Positions 51,014-63,934 of a DNA stretch of 64,000 nt are shown piece after piece (position 1 is the first letter of the stretch; every line of letters begins with the position of its first letter). Source of the DNA: Clarkia xantiana subsp. parviflora. Its lineage: Eukaryota > Streptophyta > Magnoliopsida > Myrtales > Onagraceae. A program made the translations under genes and the position numbers. The notes under the pieces were generated by a model. The model was not told where the DNA came from and did no database searches. It worked only from the letters and a program-made list of their open reading frames with translations. The stretch covers positions 14,176,166 through 14,240,165 of the forward strand of contig JAPTYO010000005.1 of the NCBI GenBank assembly GCA_036873135.1, given 5' to 3'.

Positions 51014-52139
51014 GCTCCCACTCGCCGGAATGGGAGGGTGCTCGTTAATCTATACGGTTACGCAATAGTATCAGCATCTCAGTCTTTAGTCTTCGTCTCC
51101 GAATAGTTCTTACGAGGCTTGTCGTGCGACCGGTGGATACGAAGGGCATCGTGCTACTCATCTGTTAGGAGTATTGTAGCGCCCGCAGAACGTTGATTCC
51201 CTTTCATGAACTAAACCTGTTTGAAATAAAACTATGTACCGCACTGTATCCTTGGTCAACTGTTAATTCTCCAATTGCCAGTTTTCCACAAAGGAATACT
51301 TCTCCAGGGCATCCGTACAAGTGTTCACAACCTTCAACTAATATCCGATTGGCGGCCACCTAGTGAACACGAGAGTCGGTGAATTAAAGGTGAACTTGAC
51401 TATCCCCATCGCTTATACCCTTAGTCTGAATCAACCGGTTTCCAAGACGTGGTCACTTGGCTGTTTTCTTTTGCACTACGCTCGTACGCCGGGAAGCGAG
51501 CATTGAGGCAGACCTTAGGTATAAGTTCTGAGTCCGTGAGGATACTTTGGATGCCTCTTCATAAGGCATCCGGGATCAATCACACGCTCAAGGTGAAGAA
51601 GTATGCGCCCTTTGAATCACAAGGATTCTAGCTAGCACAACTGAGCATGACCCCGTGGTCGAACGTGGCACGCGTAGTATGAAGCACGCGTCGATAGCAC
51701 ACCTGGTAAAGCCAGGGATGGGATATGTCAATAATGCTATCGCAGAATCTCTCATCTGTCCTTAAATGTGATATAGTGATGGACAAAGTCCAACTCGGCG
51801 ATTTACAAAACGAAGATTAAGTCATGCTGTTAAGCGTGACAATGTTATCGTTTTGCTTAATCAGGTTTACCCCCCTGATTCTTAGCCAATCTTGTTATGG
51901 TAGAGGTCCCTCTCTCCTTACAAGATGACCGTGCCTGTGTGACGAGGCAAGGTTCACATTCGACATAATTTTAGTGGAAGAATTTTACTTCTTCCTACGA
52001 CTTAGTTTATAGACCGTAAAATCCGATGTTGTTAATCATTATGACGTCGATAAATCATAAACTCAAATTGCAATTATTTTATTCAATTGAAACATAATTT
52101 CAAATGTCAAAATGTTATCACTTTTACAAGCCACACAGT
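51014..52139 (-). other. C4 3' UTR
   Basis: No gene; homologous to C3 48943-50030. About 1.1 kb long, unusual for Copia, with conserved blocks such as GTCGTGCGACCGGTGGATAC and GGTCGAACGTGGCACGCGTA. Confidence 0.5.
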
Positions 52140-52928
52140 TTAAGCCCTACGTAATCCAAGCAGCTTTACGTGCTTTTCGAAAATTTCCTTACGTAACGGC
52201 TTAGTTAAAGGGTCTGCGACCATATTGTCTGTAGGCAAGTATTCTAAAGCGATTATGTTGTATTCTAGAACCGACCTAGCATAATTGTATTTCACATCAA
52301 TGTGTTTAGTCATACTATGGTACTTTGGATTCTTAACTGCCGTAATGGCCGCCTGACTGTCGGAGTACACCTTCACAGGTTTACTCTTCTTGTCGGTGCC
52401 AATTAATGCAGTAAGAAGCCTTTTCAGCCAGACCGCTTCTTGTGCGTTTTTGGAGAGGGCAACGAATTCTGATTCCATAGTGGAAAGCGCGACACAAGAT
52501 TGCTTCTTGCTTACCCATGATATGGCAGCATTAGCAAGGAGGAAAACTCCTCCTATGGTGGACTTACGATCATCCGGATCGCCACCGTGGTCGGCGTCAC
52601 TATAACCGGTCAATTCGAGCCGATCACCCTCATAGCACAGAACGTAGTCGATAGTACCTTTCAGATATCTGATAATTTGTTTTACGACCTTTAGATGTTG
52701 ATAACTAGGATCTGATTGGAATCTTGCTACTAGGCCCACAGCGTAACAGATGTCTGGCCGAGTATAGAGCATGGCGTAAATTAGACTCCCTACCATGCTC
52801 AGATACGCTGCATTCTTCATCTGTTCACGCTCCTGCTGGTTTTTCGGGCCAACACGCTTCGATAGCGCGCACACGAACACAACCGGCGTATCCACGGGTT
52901 TAGTATTCAGCATTCTGTATCTTTTCAA
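52140..52928 (-). pseudogene. C4 RT C-terminus and RNase H
   Basis: 262 open codons: DTPVVFVCALSK, YLSMVGSLIYAMLYTRPDIC (end of RT), YSDADHGGDPDDRKSTIGG, CVALSTMESEFVALSKNAQE, VYSDSQAAITAVKNPKYHS, MVADPLTKPL. RNase H catalytic acidic positions are present. It is separated from the RT core by a stop or frame break near 52930-52985. Confidence 0.88.
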
Positions 52929-52982
52929 CAGTTTGTTGATATATGATTCCAGAGATAGACATAATCTCCGGGTGGCATGATC

Positions 52983-53765
52983 TCAGGCAATTTTGATGCC
53001 TAAGATGTACGTGGCCTCTCCCATGTCTTTCATCTCGAATGCTGATGCTAACCAGGACATTGATTTATTCATAAAACTCACGTCGTTCGCAGGAATGAGT
53101 ATGTCATCCACGTATAGTGTTATGATGATATACTTAGACACGAAGGTCTTAGTGTATACGCAGGGATCCTCGCGAAGATTCACAATTCCGTATCCGACGA
53201 TTTCCTCGTGGAATCTGCGATACCATTGCCGAGACGATTGTTTAAGGCCGTATATAGATCTTTGGAGTTTGCAAACTTTACGTTCTTTGCCAGGACTGCT
53301 CCATATAGATCTCTTCCTCCAGGTTTCCATGGAGGAATGCGGTCTTAACATCTATTTGATGTAGCTCTAGATCAAGACTAGCAACTAGGGCACAGATGGC
53401 CCTTACCGTGGTGTAACGCACAGTTGGTGTGTATGTTTCATCAAAGTCCACTCCGTGGATTTGGGTATATCCTTCGCAACTAGTCGAGCTTTGTATTGCT
53501 TGACTTCTCCATCAACAGTGAGTTTGAGTTTCAATACCCACTTAGCTCCTATTGCTCCGCGATTCGTAGAACTAATGACCAAACCGAATTAGCTTTCATT
53601 GAGGCGATTTCATCTTTCATTGCTTTTCTCCATTCCTTTGCTTGAGGTCCTTCCATCGCTTGTTTAACCGTTACTTGTTCATCAACAAATGTGAGAGTGA
53701 ATATTTTGCCTCTGTCAATGGGATACCTTTTAGGGGAAGTGTGTTGCCTTTGACTGCGTATAGGC
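52983..53765 (-). pseudogene. C4 reverse transcriptase core
   Basis: The frame 52983-53351 contains KVCKLQRSIYGLKQSSRQWYRRF, LYVDDILI (YVDD catalytic pair) and MKDMGEATYILGIKIA. Upstream (53352-53765) homologous RT N-terminal sequence continues in shifted frames (short stretches such as VDFDETYTPT). The YVDD box is intact but the frame is broken on both sides. Confidence 0.85.
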
Positions 53766-54302
53766 TCACCCTATCCTATTTTGAGTTTGACCCATACTCC
53801 CACTTGGAATAATGCTTCTTATCAGGGCACTACTCCCACTGGGAATGTTGGCGTTACTAGAACTTTGAGCAACAACTTTCCTAGGACGACCCCTTCGTCT
53901 CAGAATTTCACCTCCGAGATTAGTTCTTTGATCGTTAGGATCTGGAACTGGAGCGATCATTCCACTCCCACTTGAAATAATGGGAATTGATGGTAGTTGT
54001 GTGTTATGAATGTCAGGTTCTACTTGATTCGCATTCCCAGCAATAGTGATTTGTGTTTGGGGGGGAGTGAGCCCTCCCACTGGATTTATAATGGGGATAT
54101 CGTCCTCATTAACCGAATCACTTGTTGCTATGCCAAATCTCCCACTCGAATAAAGTGGGACCTGAGAGTCATCATCATCATATTCTAGTTCGGTCAGAAC
54201 TTCATCTGTTTTTATCTCTTGAAGCGATGGAAATTCGTCCTCAAGAAAAGTGACGTCTCTGGATTCATGTTCGTACACACTACCGTTTTCTTGAGTTGAC
54301 AC
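53766..54302 (-). pseudogene. C4 integrase-RT linker
   Basis: 178 codons, acidic and Ser/Pro-rich, with RRRGRPRK near the end (residues about 135-142). This is the variable hinge between integrase and RT in Copia polyproteins. C3 keeps a decayed version at 60430-60900. Confidence 0.7.
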
Positions 54303-54452
54303 AAATACATAACCTTTTGAGTTCTCGGAGTATCTTATAAAGATGCTCTTAAGTCCTTTGAGACCTAACTTGCCAAATCGGCTGTCAGTTGTATGTATGT
54401 AAGCTGTGCACCCCCAAGGTCGCAGCCTGGTAAGATTTAACTCTCTACTAGT

Positions 54453-55640
54453 CTAGAGCTCATACGGTGTTGTGTTAACTGCTTTTGATGGGACAAGGTT
54501 TACTACATGAGTGGAAGCAAGTAATGCGTCTCCCCAATAATAAATTGGTAATTGTGCTTGTGACATCATGGTCCTCACCGTGTCTAGGAGAGTCCGATTA
54601 CGACGTTCAGCCACACCATTCTGCTGTGGTGTGTTGGGGATCGTCATTTGACGGGCGATCCCACTTTCTTTGCATAACTTATCAAACTCATTAGAGAGAT
54701 ATTCTCCACCTCTATCGGTGCGAAGGATTTTCACCTTCCGCTCCTGTTGATTCTCCACGAGCTTCAGAAAGCTTTTAAAGCAATCTATAGCTTCAGATTT
54801 ACGGGTAATCAAAAGAGTAAACCCAAATCGGGTGTAGTCATCAATGAAAGTTACGAAGTATCGCTTTCCATTCCTAGCAGTTACGTTCATTGGTCCACAG
54901 ACGTCGGAATGGATTATCTGCAATGGAAATTCTGCTCGTTTTGCTTCACTGAATGGCTTGCGGGTGGACTTTCCAGCCAGACAGTCATGACATGTGTGTT
55001 TGACCACACTGTTTTTTCCGGGCAAAAGCCCTCGTCGAGCCAACGACTGAACTCTGTCATAGCCTATGTGTCCAAGCCGCGAATGCCATATGGTTGCGTC
55101 AGTTTCTGTTTCTTTGGAAGACATTGCATACAAGCGATATGAATTTACATTGCCATGTAGATCCATGATAAACAAACCATTATAAGAAAAGGCATATCCT
55201 AATAAAGTATCCCCTTTATTTATACGAACAAAGGATCTCTCAAATGATAAAATAAAGTTTTTATCCATAAGAGCAGAAACAGAAACAATGTTCCAACGGA
55301 ATCTAGGAGTGAAAAGGACATTATCAAGAAGTAAGAATTTTCCATTGCCCATCGGCAATTTGCAAGTCCCTACCCCTATGACTTCAACTTGTGAGTTGTC
55401 GCCAATGTATATCCTTTTAGAATCCTTCGGCAATCGTCTAAACTTGGCAAATAGTTCTCGACCGTTGGCTATGTGGTCCGTTGCACCTGAATCAAGAATC
55501 CAAGACGGATTTGAGTCAGTTAACATGATAGTTGAGGAAACTAATGCTTCCTCTACATAACCAAAATCGCATACCTTTTCAGGATGCGATTTCTGGAACC
55601 TGCACCATCGCTTAATCGGCGTGGGCTGGAGATCCCGCAA
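54453..55640 (-). pseudogene. C4 protease and integrase
   Basis: 395 codons: protease WILDSGATDHIA (catalytic DSG intact), integrase zinc residues (IWHSRLGHIGY...HTCHDCLAGKS), core HSDVCGPM, LRTDRGGEYLS and PQQNGVAERRNR, ending at a TAG near 54453 in TPYEL. It overlaps the gag frame by about 88 bp in another frame, so gag and pol are separated by a shift. Confidence 0.88.
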
Positions 55641-56359
55641 ACTATCTCAGATTTTAATCTGGGACTGCCTTGTTTAGGTGAAGTCAACGTTTTACCGTCG
55701 ACTGCCTGTTGTTTCTTTCCTTGGTTCCTGAATTTCCTTTTCTTGCGGCCAGCTTGTCCTGTGGATTTCGGTTCCTTCGATACCGATTTTAATCGAGCCT
55801 GTTCCATCTCGAATATTTTCAGGACAGATGCAATATCAAGTACGGAACTGCTGATAGTCAATATGGCCTTGGTTGCTCTCCAAGACTTCGGGAGGATCCC
55901 TATTATGGCCTGAATTTTATCCCAGTCAGCCATCTGACAGTCATCTTCCAATGGCTTGAATAGGCGAAGGAGGTCGTATACTTTTTCAAGTACACTCTTA
56001 CTGTTGTTGTTCAGACAGGTTTCTAATGTTGGTATAAGTAGGTGCAGTGTAACTGCCATGCCACTTCCATATTTCAGAAATAGGGCATCCCGGATGTCCT
56101 TTGTCGTCGGATCATCCTTATAGCGGACATAGAAATCTTCCGACATTTCCGAAAGTATCAGCTCCTTTGCTTTCTTGTCATCTTGCTCCCACTTAAAGTG
56201 GGCAAATGCCAGATCTTTGGTGAGTCCGACATTTGAGTAATTCATGGTTATTTGTATGTGGTCACACAGACCTTGTGCTTTCAAAATCGTAATGACATGT
56301 TTGCTCCACGAGTCATAATTTGTCTCAACTAATAGCTCTGATTCACATGATAATGCCAT
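55553..56359 (-). CDS. gag: C4 gag (268 codons)
   Basis: ATG at 56357-56359, MALSCESELLVETNYDSWSK. This is UBN2-type Copia gag, with FAHFKWEQDDKKAKELILSEM and a basic C-terminal region (GRKKRKFRNQGKKQQ). No clear CCHC knuckle is seen; the last about 60 residues look frame-shifted, and the knuckle may lie in the pol frame (WCRFQKSHPEKVC). Confidence 0.75.
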   Translation of the reverse strand: MALSCESELLVETNYDSWSKHVITILKAQGLCDHIQITMNYSNVGLTKDLAFAHFKWEQDDKKAKELILSEMSEDFYVRYKDDPTTKDIRDALFLKYGSGMAVTLHLLIPTLETCLNNNSKSVLEKVYDLLRLFKPLEDDCQMADWDKIQAIIGILPKSWRATKAILTISSSVLDIASVLKIFEMEQARLKSVSKEPKSTGQAGRKKRKFRNQGKKQQAVDGKTLTSPKQGSPRLKSEIVCGISSPRRLSDGAGSRNRILKRYAILVM

Positions 56360-57839
56360 CTATTCATCGATGACAACACTAGGTTGGGAAGATAACAACA
56401 TTTTGACAGAATTGCATACATCGGATTATCTATTATGATGGAATACGACGAATAGTGATTCTTCAGTAACTAAACCAAACCAACCTTCAGTAAACCGAGG
56501 AAGGGGGTGTCGTGAAAGAATTCACACTATTGTCGTTTTCAATCTAATAAATCAGTCTTTTTAAAACGGTTATTCTATTGCAAATTACCGGAACGAGAAT
56601 TTTCAAATAAGCATACCCGATCTTGGCTTTCCCAAGGCCCTTATGACTTTGTAAAATTATCCAATAATTTAAGCATGCATATTTATAATTATACTACATC
56701 TAGCAAATCATCATACAATGCCATAAATATCGAACACAACATGCTTACGCGTCATGCGTCTAATGTTCCTAGCATACATAATTCTACGTAAAGTAAATTA
56801 TCACATGCGTTCTATTGTGAACATCCTAGCATACGCGTCAAAACATGCAATATCCACACACATCATGCATAATTGGTGATTGGAATTTTCGGTTTTATAA
56901 AACGCTTTGAAAATATTAGGGGTTGTTTTGCAATTCATGCTTACAATCAATCATGCGAATTTCTAGACATGGATTCTAGGCACTTTCAATCAGCATAGCA
57001 TGTCTATCCTATTGCGCAAACCATATATTTAAATCCCAGTGCTCAATGCTCACAATATAATATCCAGCTAGCTTAACTAAGTCAAGACGACAGTTCTAAT
57101 TATATCAAAATATATGATGGAGAAAGTAAACAACTGCAAATCAGCCCACTAATTTAATCCAGTCCCAAAAATATGCAAGTCCGAGATCCATCCCCATAAT
57201 CGAAACCAGGCATTAGGGTTTTGATTGAAACCGTTTATTAAAACACAAACCCTAAGAGCACTGTTTAGGCTAATTTTAAAGTTTGAAAATATTTTGGATT
57301 TAAAATTTGACATCCTATTTTATTGAACAATTTAAAATTTCCGAAAGTTTTAAAGAGGTTCGGTCCAAATTTTAAAATCCGGTTCAACTCGGTCTGTTTT
57401 TAAAAATTCCGGTTTGGTCCGAAACGTTCAATAAAATAAGATAGTGGTTCGGTTTATCACTCAAAATCGGTTAGGTTAGGTTCAATTTAGTTACTATGGT
57501 CCGACCCGACCCGATTAAGAAAACCCGGATAGGTTTATCCCGATCCGGTTTCGCAACTTGACCGGCCCATGAACCCTAGGGTTCGGCCGAAATAATTCTA
57601 TAGGCTAAGACGGGTTTTAAAATCCACCATAAAAGTTAACTTAGCCATCAAGAATTATTAATTATATAAAATAATTTCCAATAATGCTTATATATATATA
57701 AAAATTCGGCATATGTATACATATTTATATAAATATTGTCAAGATTATATCTTTGAGATGTAAATCAATCAACAATATAAATATATATTAATATACAATT
57801 TTGGCCGAATTATATATATATATATATATAAATTCGATA

Positions 57840-57879
<40 letters not shown>

Positions 57880-58597
57880 TTGTCAAGATTCTATCTTTAA
57901 GATATAAATCAATCAACAATATAAATATATATATATATATTCATATGCCGAATTATATATATATAAAAATATTGTCGAATATATCTTTTAGGGATTAAAA
58001 TATGTAGACAAAATATCTTCTTAATTGTTTAATAGTAACTAAATCTATCAATATATATATTAACCCTATTTTAATCCATATATATTGATAGTTAATATCT
58101 TTTACAATATTATATTAGAACCTATCCTTATTTCCAACCTCTAGATATAGTTACCTATTAATAAAATTTAAAAATGGCAACCTATATCTATTATGGATTG
58201 TGCCGAATTTTTAATTGCTTGTTGGCCAAGAAAATTAAAAAATTTACCTAAAACAACCCTAGGAATTTTCGGCACTAACAAGAAAATTGGAAAAGTTGTC
58301 AAATTTTAAGATCAAACTCTAACTTGATCATGAATCCAAAACATGTTATTGATAAAACTCATGGTGTTCTTGAAGATCATGAACATCAAACTTAAATTGA
58401 TCATGAAAAATTCGGTTTTGATCTAGAAAAACATGTAAATTTGAAAATTTTAAGTTTTTAAAGATCAAACACATGAAATCTACTTAAAAATTTCGGATTT
58501 TTCATGGTGTTCATGAACATAAAAAATTCGGTTTTTATGAACATCAAGAACATAAGTTTATCAAAATTTTAAGAACTAACACAGGCTCTGATACCAC
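56360..58597 (-). other. C4 5' leader, AT-rich
   Basis: 2.2 kb between primer site and gag with no ORF of note. (TA)n microsatellites occupy 57680-57975. A pyrimidine/GG-rich block (GGTTCGGT, CGACCCGACCCG at 57350-57590) is shared with C3 at 63080-63310. Such a long leader is unusual for Copia. Confidence 0.6.
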
Positions 58598-59160
58598 TGT
58601 TGGATTACGGGGACGTAATACTACGGAATGTTAAACGTGTACTAGCAAGAAATCTAATCTACGCAGCGGAATTAGTATACATACCTTTTAGCTTTCCTGC
58701 CCAAGAACGAAGTGGAGGGAGTTCTGATCCTCCGGTCAGAACCACGTGCAAGTTCTTTGCTAGAAGAAGTCCCACGCGATGTAGCTCCACAACAAGACCT
58801 CTGATCGATTCTTCAACGAAGATAGAACCTCGGACCAGATGTGATGGTGCCGAATTTTGGACTAAGGGAAACAAGTGTTCTCAATGGAGATCCTTGTTAT
58901 TATGAATGAGTGAATAAACCCTTAGTAGACACCCATATATATAGTATTGGTGGAGTTTCCAAAAGGCAAATCCAACCAATGTGGTATAGGGTGGCCCGTC
59001 GAATTGTATGTATAAGGGGGAGGCCCAATTTTTGGCCTCCCTTGTTAATTACTAATTGGATTTGGCCCAATTAGCCCAGATTGACAATTACCTAATTAAC
59101 TTAGGTAATTCCCTTAATTAACGGGCTCCTATTACGGCGCCACGTCACCATATGCTAATA
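58598..59160 (-). repeat. 5' LTR of C4
   Basis: Same start as the 3' LTR; the right end is CTAATA instead of CTAACA. A few extra bases (ATACCTT) and scattered substitutions separate the copies. Confidence 0.88.
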
Positions 59161-59381
59161 GGAGGAACCCCTGTGGTGGAATTACGATCATCTGGATAGC
59201 CACCATGGTCGACGTCACTGTAACCGGTCAATTCTAACTTCTTACCCTCATAGCACAGCGTGTAGTCGGCAGTACCTTTCAGATAACGAATTATTCATTT
59301 TACAGCCTTTAAATGTTGATAGCCAGGATCCGATTGGAAACGTGCTACTAGGCCCACGGTGTAACATATATCCGGACGGGT
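59161..59381 (-). pseudogene. C3 RNase H, N-terminal part
   Basis: On the minus strand TRPDICYTVGLVARF follows a TGA (59382-59384), then a second stop (AAATGA near 59300), then LELTGYSD-like sequence up to 59161, where C4 interrupts it. Both stops are substitutions relative to C4. Confidence 0.8.
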
Positions 59382-60140
59382 TCATTGCATGGCGTACATC
59401 AAACTACCGACCATGCTCAAATACTCTGCACCCTTCATTTGTTCACGCTCTGCCAGGTTCTTGGGGCCGTCACGTTTTGACAGTGCGCACCCAAACACCA
59501 CCGGCGTATCCACGGGTTTAACATCCTGTAATCTGAATCTTTTCAACAGTTTGTTGATATAAGCTTCTTGAGACAGACACAGTTTCCGGATAGCCCGATC
59601 TCTAGCAATTTTATTGCCTAAGATGTACGTAGCCTCTCCCATGTCTTTCATCTTAAATACAGATGCCAACCAGGACTTTGACTTGTTCATAAAACTCATG
59701 TCGTTTCCGGCAATGAGTATGTCGTCCATGTATAAAGTTAAGATGACATACTTAGACCCGAAGGTCTTATAATACGCGCACAGATCCTCGTGAAGATTCA
59801 CAAACCTGTTTCCTACGATTTCCTCGTGGAATATGCGGTACCATTGCCGAGACGACTGTTTAAGACCGTAGATGGAACTTTGGAGTTTGCAAACTTTACG
59901 TTCGTTACCAGAAGTAATGAAACCCTCCGGTTTCTCCATGTAGATCTCTTCCTCCAGGTTTCCGAGGAGGAATGCGGCCTTAATACTCATTTGGTGAGGT
60001 TCGTAACCGAAAACTGCGACCAGGACCATGAATGGCCCTGCACCGTAGTTTTACGGACAGATGGTGAGTATGTTTTGTCAAAGTCCACTCCGTGAAGTTA
60101 GGTATAGCCTTTCGCAGCTATTCGAGCTATGTATCGCTCG
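59382..60140 (-). pseudogene. C3 reverse transcriptase
   Basis: 215 open codons (59382-60029): KAAFLLGNLEEEIYMEKPEGF, KVCKLQSSIYGLKQSSRQWY, LYMDDILIAGND (YMDD), DMGEATYILGNKIARDR, DTPVVFGCALSK, YLSMVGSLMYAMQ then stop. More RT sequence upstream to about 60140 is frame-shifted. Confidence 0.85.
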
Positions 60141-62220
60141 ATATTTTCCATCAGTGGTGAGCCTTCTTTCAGGAATGACCTTATCCTTATGCCCCTGTGG
60201 TTAGCAGGTAAATCAACTATTGAGTTTAATGGCTTTCATTCAGGCAATCTCTCTCATTTATTATTTTCCTCCATTTCTCCACTTGGGGTCTTTCCAATGC
60301 ATGTCGACAGCCGATAGAGTGAGGTTATCACTCTTCCAGATGGGATACTTCTTTGGAGAAGTTCGACGCCTTTGACTTTCGTCTAGGCTTGATTATCCCA
60401 TCTTTGAGTCTTAACGTCTCTCCCACTCGGAATAATGCCTCTTATCGGAGCTCTTCTTCCAATTGGGATCAATTCTCCCACTCGAGATGATGCTTCTTAT
60501 CAGAGCATCACTTCTATTGGGTACAAGAGGAGTGCTTTAACCATAACCGACAACTTTCCTTATACGACTTCTTGGTCTCAGAACTTTACTTCCAAGATGA
60601 ATTCCTTGATCACTAGGATCTGGAAACAAGTTTGTCGGATCACTCCCACTGGGAACAATGGGTAGTGTAGGTAGTTGTGGCATCCCCGGTTTAGCATTAC
60701 GATAATCAGGTTCAACTTGATTCGTCTCAACAACAACAGTGATTTCGTGTGGAAGGAGTTTATTCCTCCCACTGGATTTATAATGAAAATGTTCCCATTA
60801 TCATTTACCATGTCATCCACTTGAGTTGCTGGTTCAAATCTTCAAATCTCTCCCACTCGAATTAAGTGGGACCCGATGTCAGTAATATCCTCTTTTGTTT
60901 GATCAAGACTCATTGTACTGAAAAATGTCAATGCATCGGAAAATTCGCCCCCAACTATGTAACGTCTCATGTTCGACTACGACACCATTTTTCTAGCTGT
61001 AAACATGTACTTTCAAAGAGTAGTTTGCATACTCTTGTCCTAGATACGTGTTTAATGCGTAAATTAATGTCACATGGTGATATGATTTAACTCATTATCA
61101 TTCTTCAGCTTTCATGGTGGCGTGATTTTACTGATTTTGGTGGAACACAGTTTTACAAGAATGTGAATCACTTCTCATATTCCCTTGGGGAACATCTGAT
61201 TAAGTGACTCTAACATTATGTTTTTAAACTGTATCTTTAGAAGTGTGTCATTTGATTTGAATGCTTAGCCTGACTTATCGTTCAAGGCGTACGAAAGGAA
61301 AATCGTTTAACCGACTTCATCCTTCTTCGTTTGCTAACTTATTTTAGAGATTTTATCCCATCACCGATCTGAGCATTTCAGGTTTTCACCTTATGCGTCA
61401 GTCGGTACTTTTACAAGGTCGTAGTAGCTTTCGAAGCCTACTTTCTACCGATGTAAACGTTATCAATAAGCTATTTCCGAAGGAATGCAAACGAAAATTC
61501 AGCACATCATCATTTAAACACTTCATTATTAAACCCATACTTTGAAACGATGTGTTCCTCTTTCGAGGTCCACTTGCGCGAGGCGCAACTTACCCCAGTT
61601 TAACCTTTGGTTAAATCGTTTCATTTCTGAATTTAATAAAATTTAATCCAATCGGTTTCGCACATGATTATCATTACAGTTTATTTCATTCAATGGAGTA
61701 ATAATAATAAAGAAAGAGTTTTAATCGGATAATTCTTAGAGCGACGCAACCAATGGATTTAATGGCATGATCTAGTCCATAGAATTAGATGTAGCAGAAA
61801 ATGTATGGATTTGCTTGATTCTGTCATTTATGTTGTCATTTTCATTTTGGTTATTTACTTATTTCAGATCGATCCCGTTTTTAACCGAGTCGATTAATCT
61901 TGATAAGCAGAACTCTTTTCGAATCGAAAGGTAACTACTTTATTCAATGAAACTGAAATAATGTATTCCAAAATCATAAATCAAACAAATATAAAAACCA
62001 ACACTTAACAATACTGGGGTCTCAGATCTCAAACTTGAAGCAATCATGAAGAAGTTTGATGGACTAGCTGTCTTAACCAAAATGTACCTAAAAGGTACTG
62101 ATATCATGGTGAGTAAAGCACCGGATCATCGTTTAGACTTCTTTTTGCTGGGGGTTGCCAAGCATTTTAGCATACCGATGAATCTTTCATCGAATGACTC
62201 GGGCTCCTTTGGAAAATTTC
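60141..62220 (-). other. C3 interior, decayed linker and lost protease/integrase
   Basis: 60430-60900 matches the C4 linker region (CTCCCACTCGGAATAATGCC, CCCACTGGATTTATAATG). 60900-62200 should hold integrase and protease, but none of their motifs is readable; I see only AT-rich sequence with no gene. Confidence 0.5.
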
Positions 62221-62221
62221 C

Positions 62222-62755
62222 TTATTTCTCATCTGTTTCGTATAGGTCTATGATCGTTTTGATCGATTTGATCAAACGCGTTAGGCCTTTCTCGTTAACA
62301 AACCATGAAAGAGGAAACATTCTCATTACTTTCTGAGCCCGAGTCCATACGTCCAACTCATCACCGGGATCATGATAGGCTATTATGCCGACATCACTAC
62401 ATAGAATACTGAAGTATTCCTCCATTAAGGCTCTAGCTTCGGTGGCCTTACCCTTACCGAAGCGAAGGTATATGGCACACCAAAGATGCAATGCGCTGGG
62501 TTGCGTAAACTCTTCTTCTACTTCATATGTCAGCTGCGAGAGAATCAACTCGTGCATTTCGATCATTCCTCAACATTTTCTTGTCGTTGCTTTCATGTGG
62601 GTTTTTGTATTCGTCCAAGCTCAACCTATCCGCCGTCGGATTGACCTGATCGTCAAGATCCGCAGCGACTAGAAGATCCATAACATTATCTATCCATACA
62701 TCGTAATCCATGTCGTCCAGATTGCGTGGTTCGTAGAACTGTACCGGGTCAGCCA
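62222..62755 (-). pseudogene. gag: C3 gag
   Basis: Start ATG at about 62755 (MADPVQFYEPRNLDDMDYDVW) and open to 62523; the gag reading continues in another frame from 62566 to 62222 (LILSQLTYEVEEEF, LWCAIYLRFGKGKATEARALM, VWTRAQKVMRMFPLSWF). Layout matches C4 gag, with one frameshift near 62560. Confidence 0.75.
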
Positions 62756-63316
62756 TGAAAACTAACACATTGATGGTTTTGAAAATTAGGTAGACAATAA
62801 CATTTTTGAGAAAGTCAAGACAACATGCAATATCCAGCTAGCTTGACTAAGTCAAGACAACATTTCTAATCATGCATTAACATATATTGAATAATAAACA
62901 ATTGCAATTCAGCCCTCTAATTAATACAGTCCCAAAAACCTGTATCTCTAAGATCCATCCCCATAATCGAAACAAGGCATTATGGTTAGCAACCCTATGA
63001 GCACTGTGTAGTCCATTTAGAGGTTCAAAAACATTTGGATTTTAAAACTTGAACACCCTATTTTATTTAATTGACTTAAATTCGATTTTGAAAATCATTT
63101 CGGTTCAGTCAATTTCGGTCCGGTTTGGTTCGGTTTAAAATCCGGTTTGGTCCAAACCGGTTTAATAAAATAGGGTTTGGTTCGGTTCAACACACAAAAA
63201 CGGTTCGGTTAGATCCACTTAATTACCCCGGTTCGACCCGACCCGACTAGGTCGAACCGATTGAGAAAACTCGGTCCGATTTAAATCCGTCCCGGTTTGA
63301 CATATTGGACCGGCCC
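62756..63316 (-). other. C3 5' leader
   Basis: AT-rich, then GGTTTGGTCC/GGTTCGG repeats and CGACCCGACCCGAC, shared with the C4 leader. It ends at 63316 where E7 is inserted. No gene. Confidence 0.6.
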
Positions 63317-63934
63317 TGTTGAGGTCGATTCCACCTGGGACACCTCGGATTGCTCTTTACGAAACTCGATCCTCAAATCCCGAGTCTGACCTTAGCTCCT
63401 ATCTCGGTCTTCTAAACGCCAGGTCCTGTAAAACGGGCAATAACCAGCATGGAGAGGGGGGGTGGCGCTGGTTGAGCCCTTTCTGATGCTTAAGTCACGA
63501 TCTAGAGAGAGAAAGTGTGTAGAGAGAGGTCAGAGCACGAATAGCCAATTTGGGAGAGTTCCGAGTTAAGTTCTCAAATGGGAGGTCTAGGTCCCTATTT
63601 ATAGGAAACCCGAGAACCGTACCCGGTTTTATGCAATTTAGTGCCGGTTTACAGGAAAACGCTTACCGACATCGAGGTTGGCTATGTGCGCACTGACTTC
63701 TCATACTTAGTAAAAATAGGGGTAAACGCGCAGTACTAGTCGGTAGTCCAGACCATGTCGACATCCGACATGGTCCGAATTGCCTTATGGCAATCCGGAA
63801 GTCCCGGTCCGGGTGCTGCGCGCATCCGGACCGTTTTGACCCGGGGTGACTGCGGTAAAATCCGTTTTATGTTCTGACGTGTTTGCAAGGTCCGAAACGT
63901 AAATACGAACCCGAATTGGGCAGATATCCAACAC
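63317..63934 (-). repeat. 3' LTR of E7
   Basis: TGTTGAGGTCGATTCC...CAGATATCCAACA. Shares with the E1 LTR the blocks GATGCTTAAGTCAC, CTAGAGAGAGAAAG, the TATA region (minus TATAAATA, 63596-63603) and GTAAATACGAACCCGAATTG. It lacks the palindrome array; only one diverged AATTGCC...GGCAATCCGG pair is at the equivalent place (about 63778-63800). Confidence 0.85.

Larger units (their letters stand above)
50457..59160 (-). mobile_element. C4: full-length Ty1/Copia element nested in C3
   Basis: LTRs 50457-51013 (557 bp) and 58598-59160 (563 bp) enclose gag, protease, integrase, RT and RNase H in Ty1/Copia order on the minus strand. Met-type primer site is at 58585-58596. C3 RNase H homology resumes right after 59160. 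The flanking five bases are AGGGG and GGAGG, an imperfect duplication. It belongs to the same family as its host C3. Confidence 0.9.
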
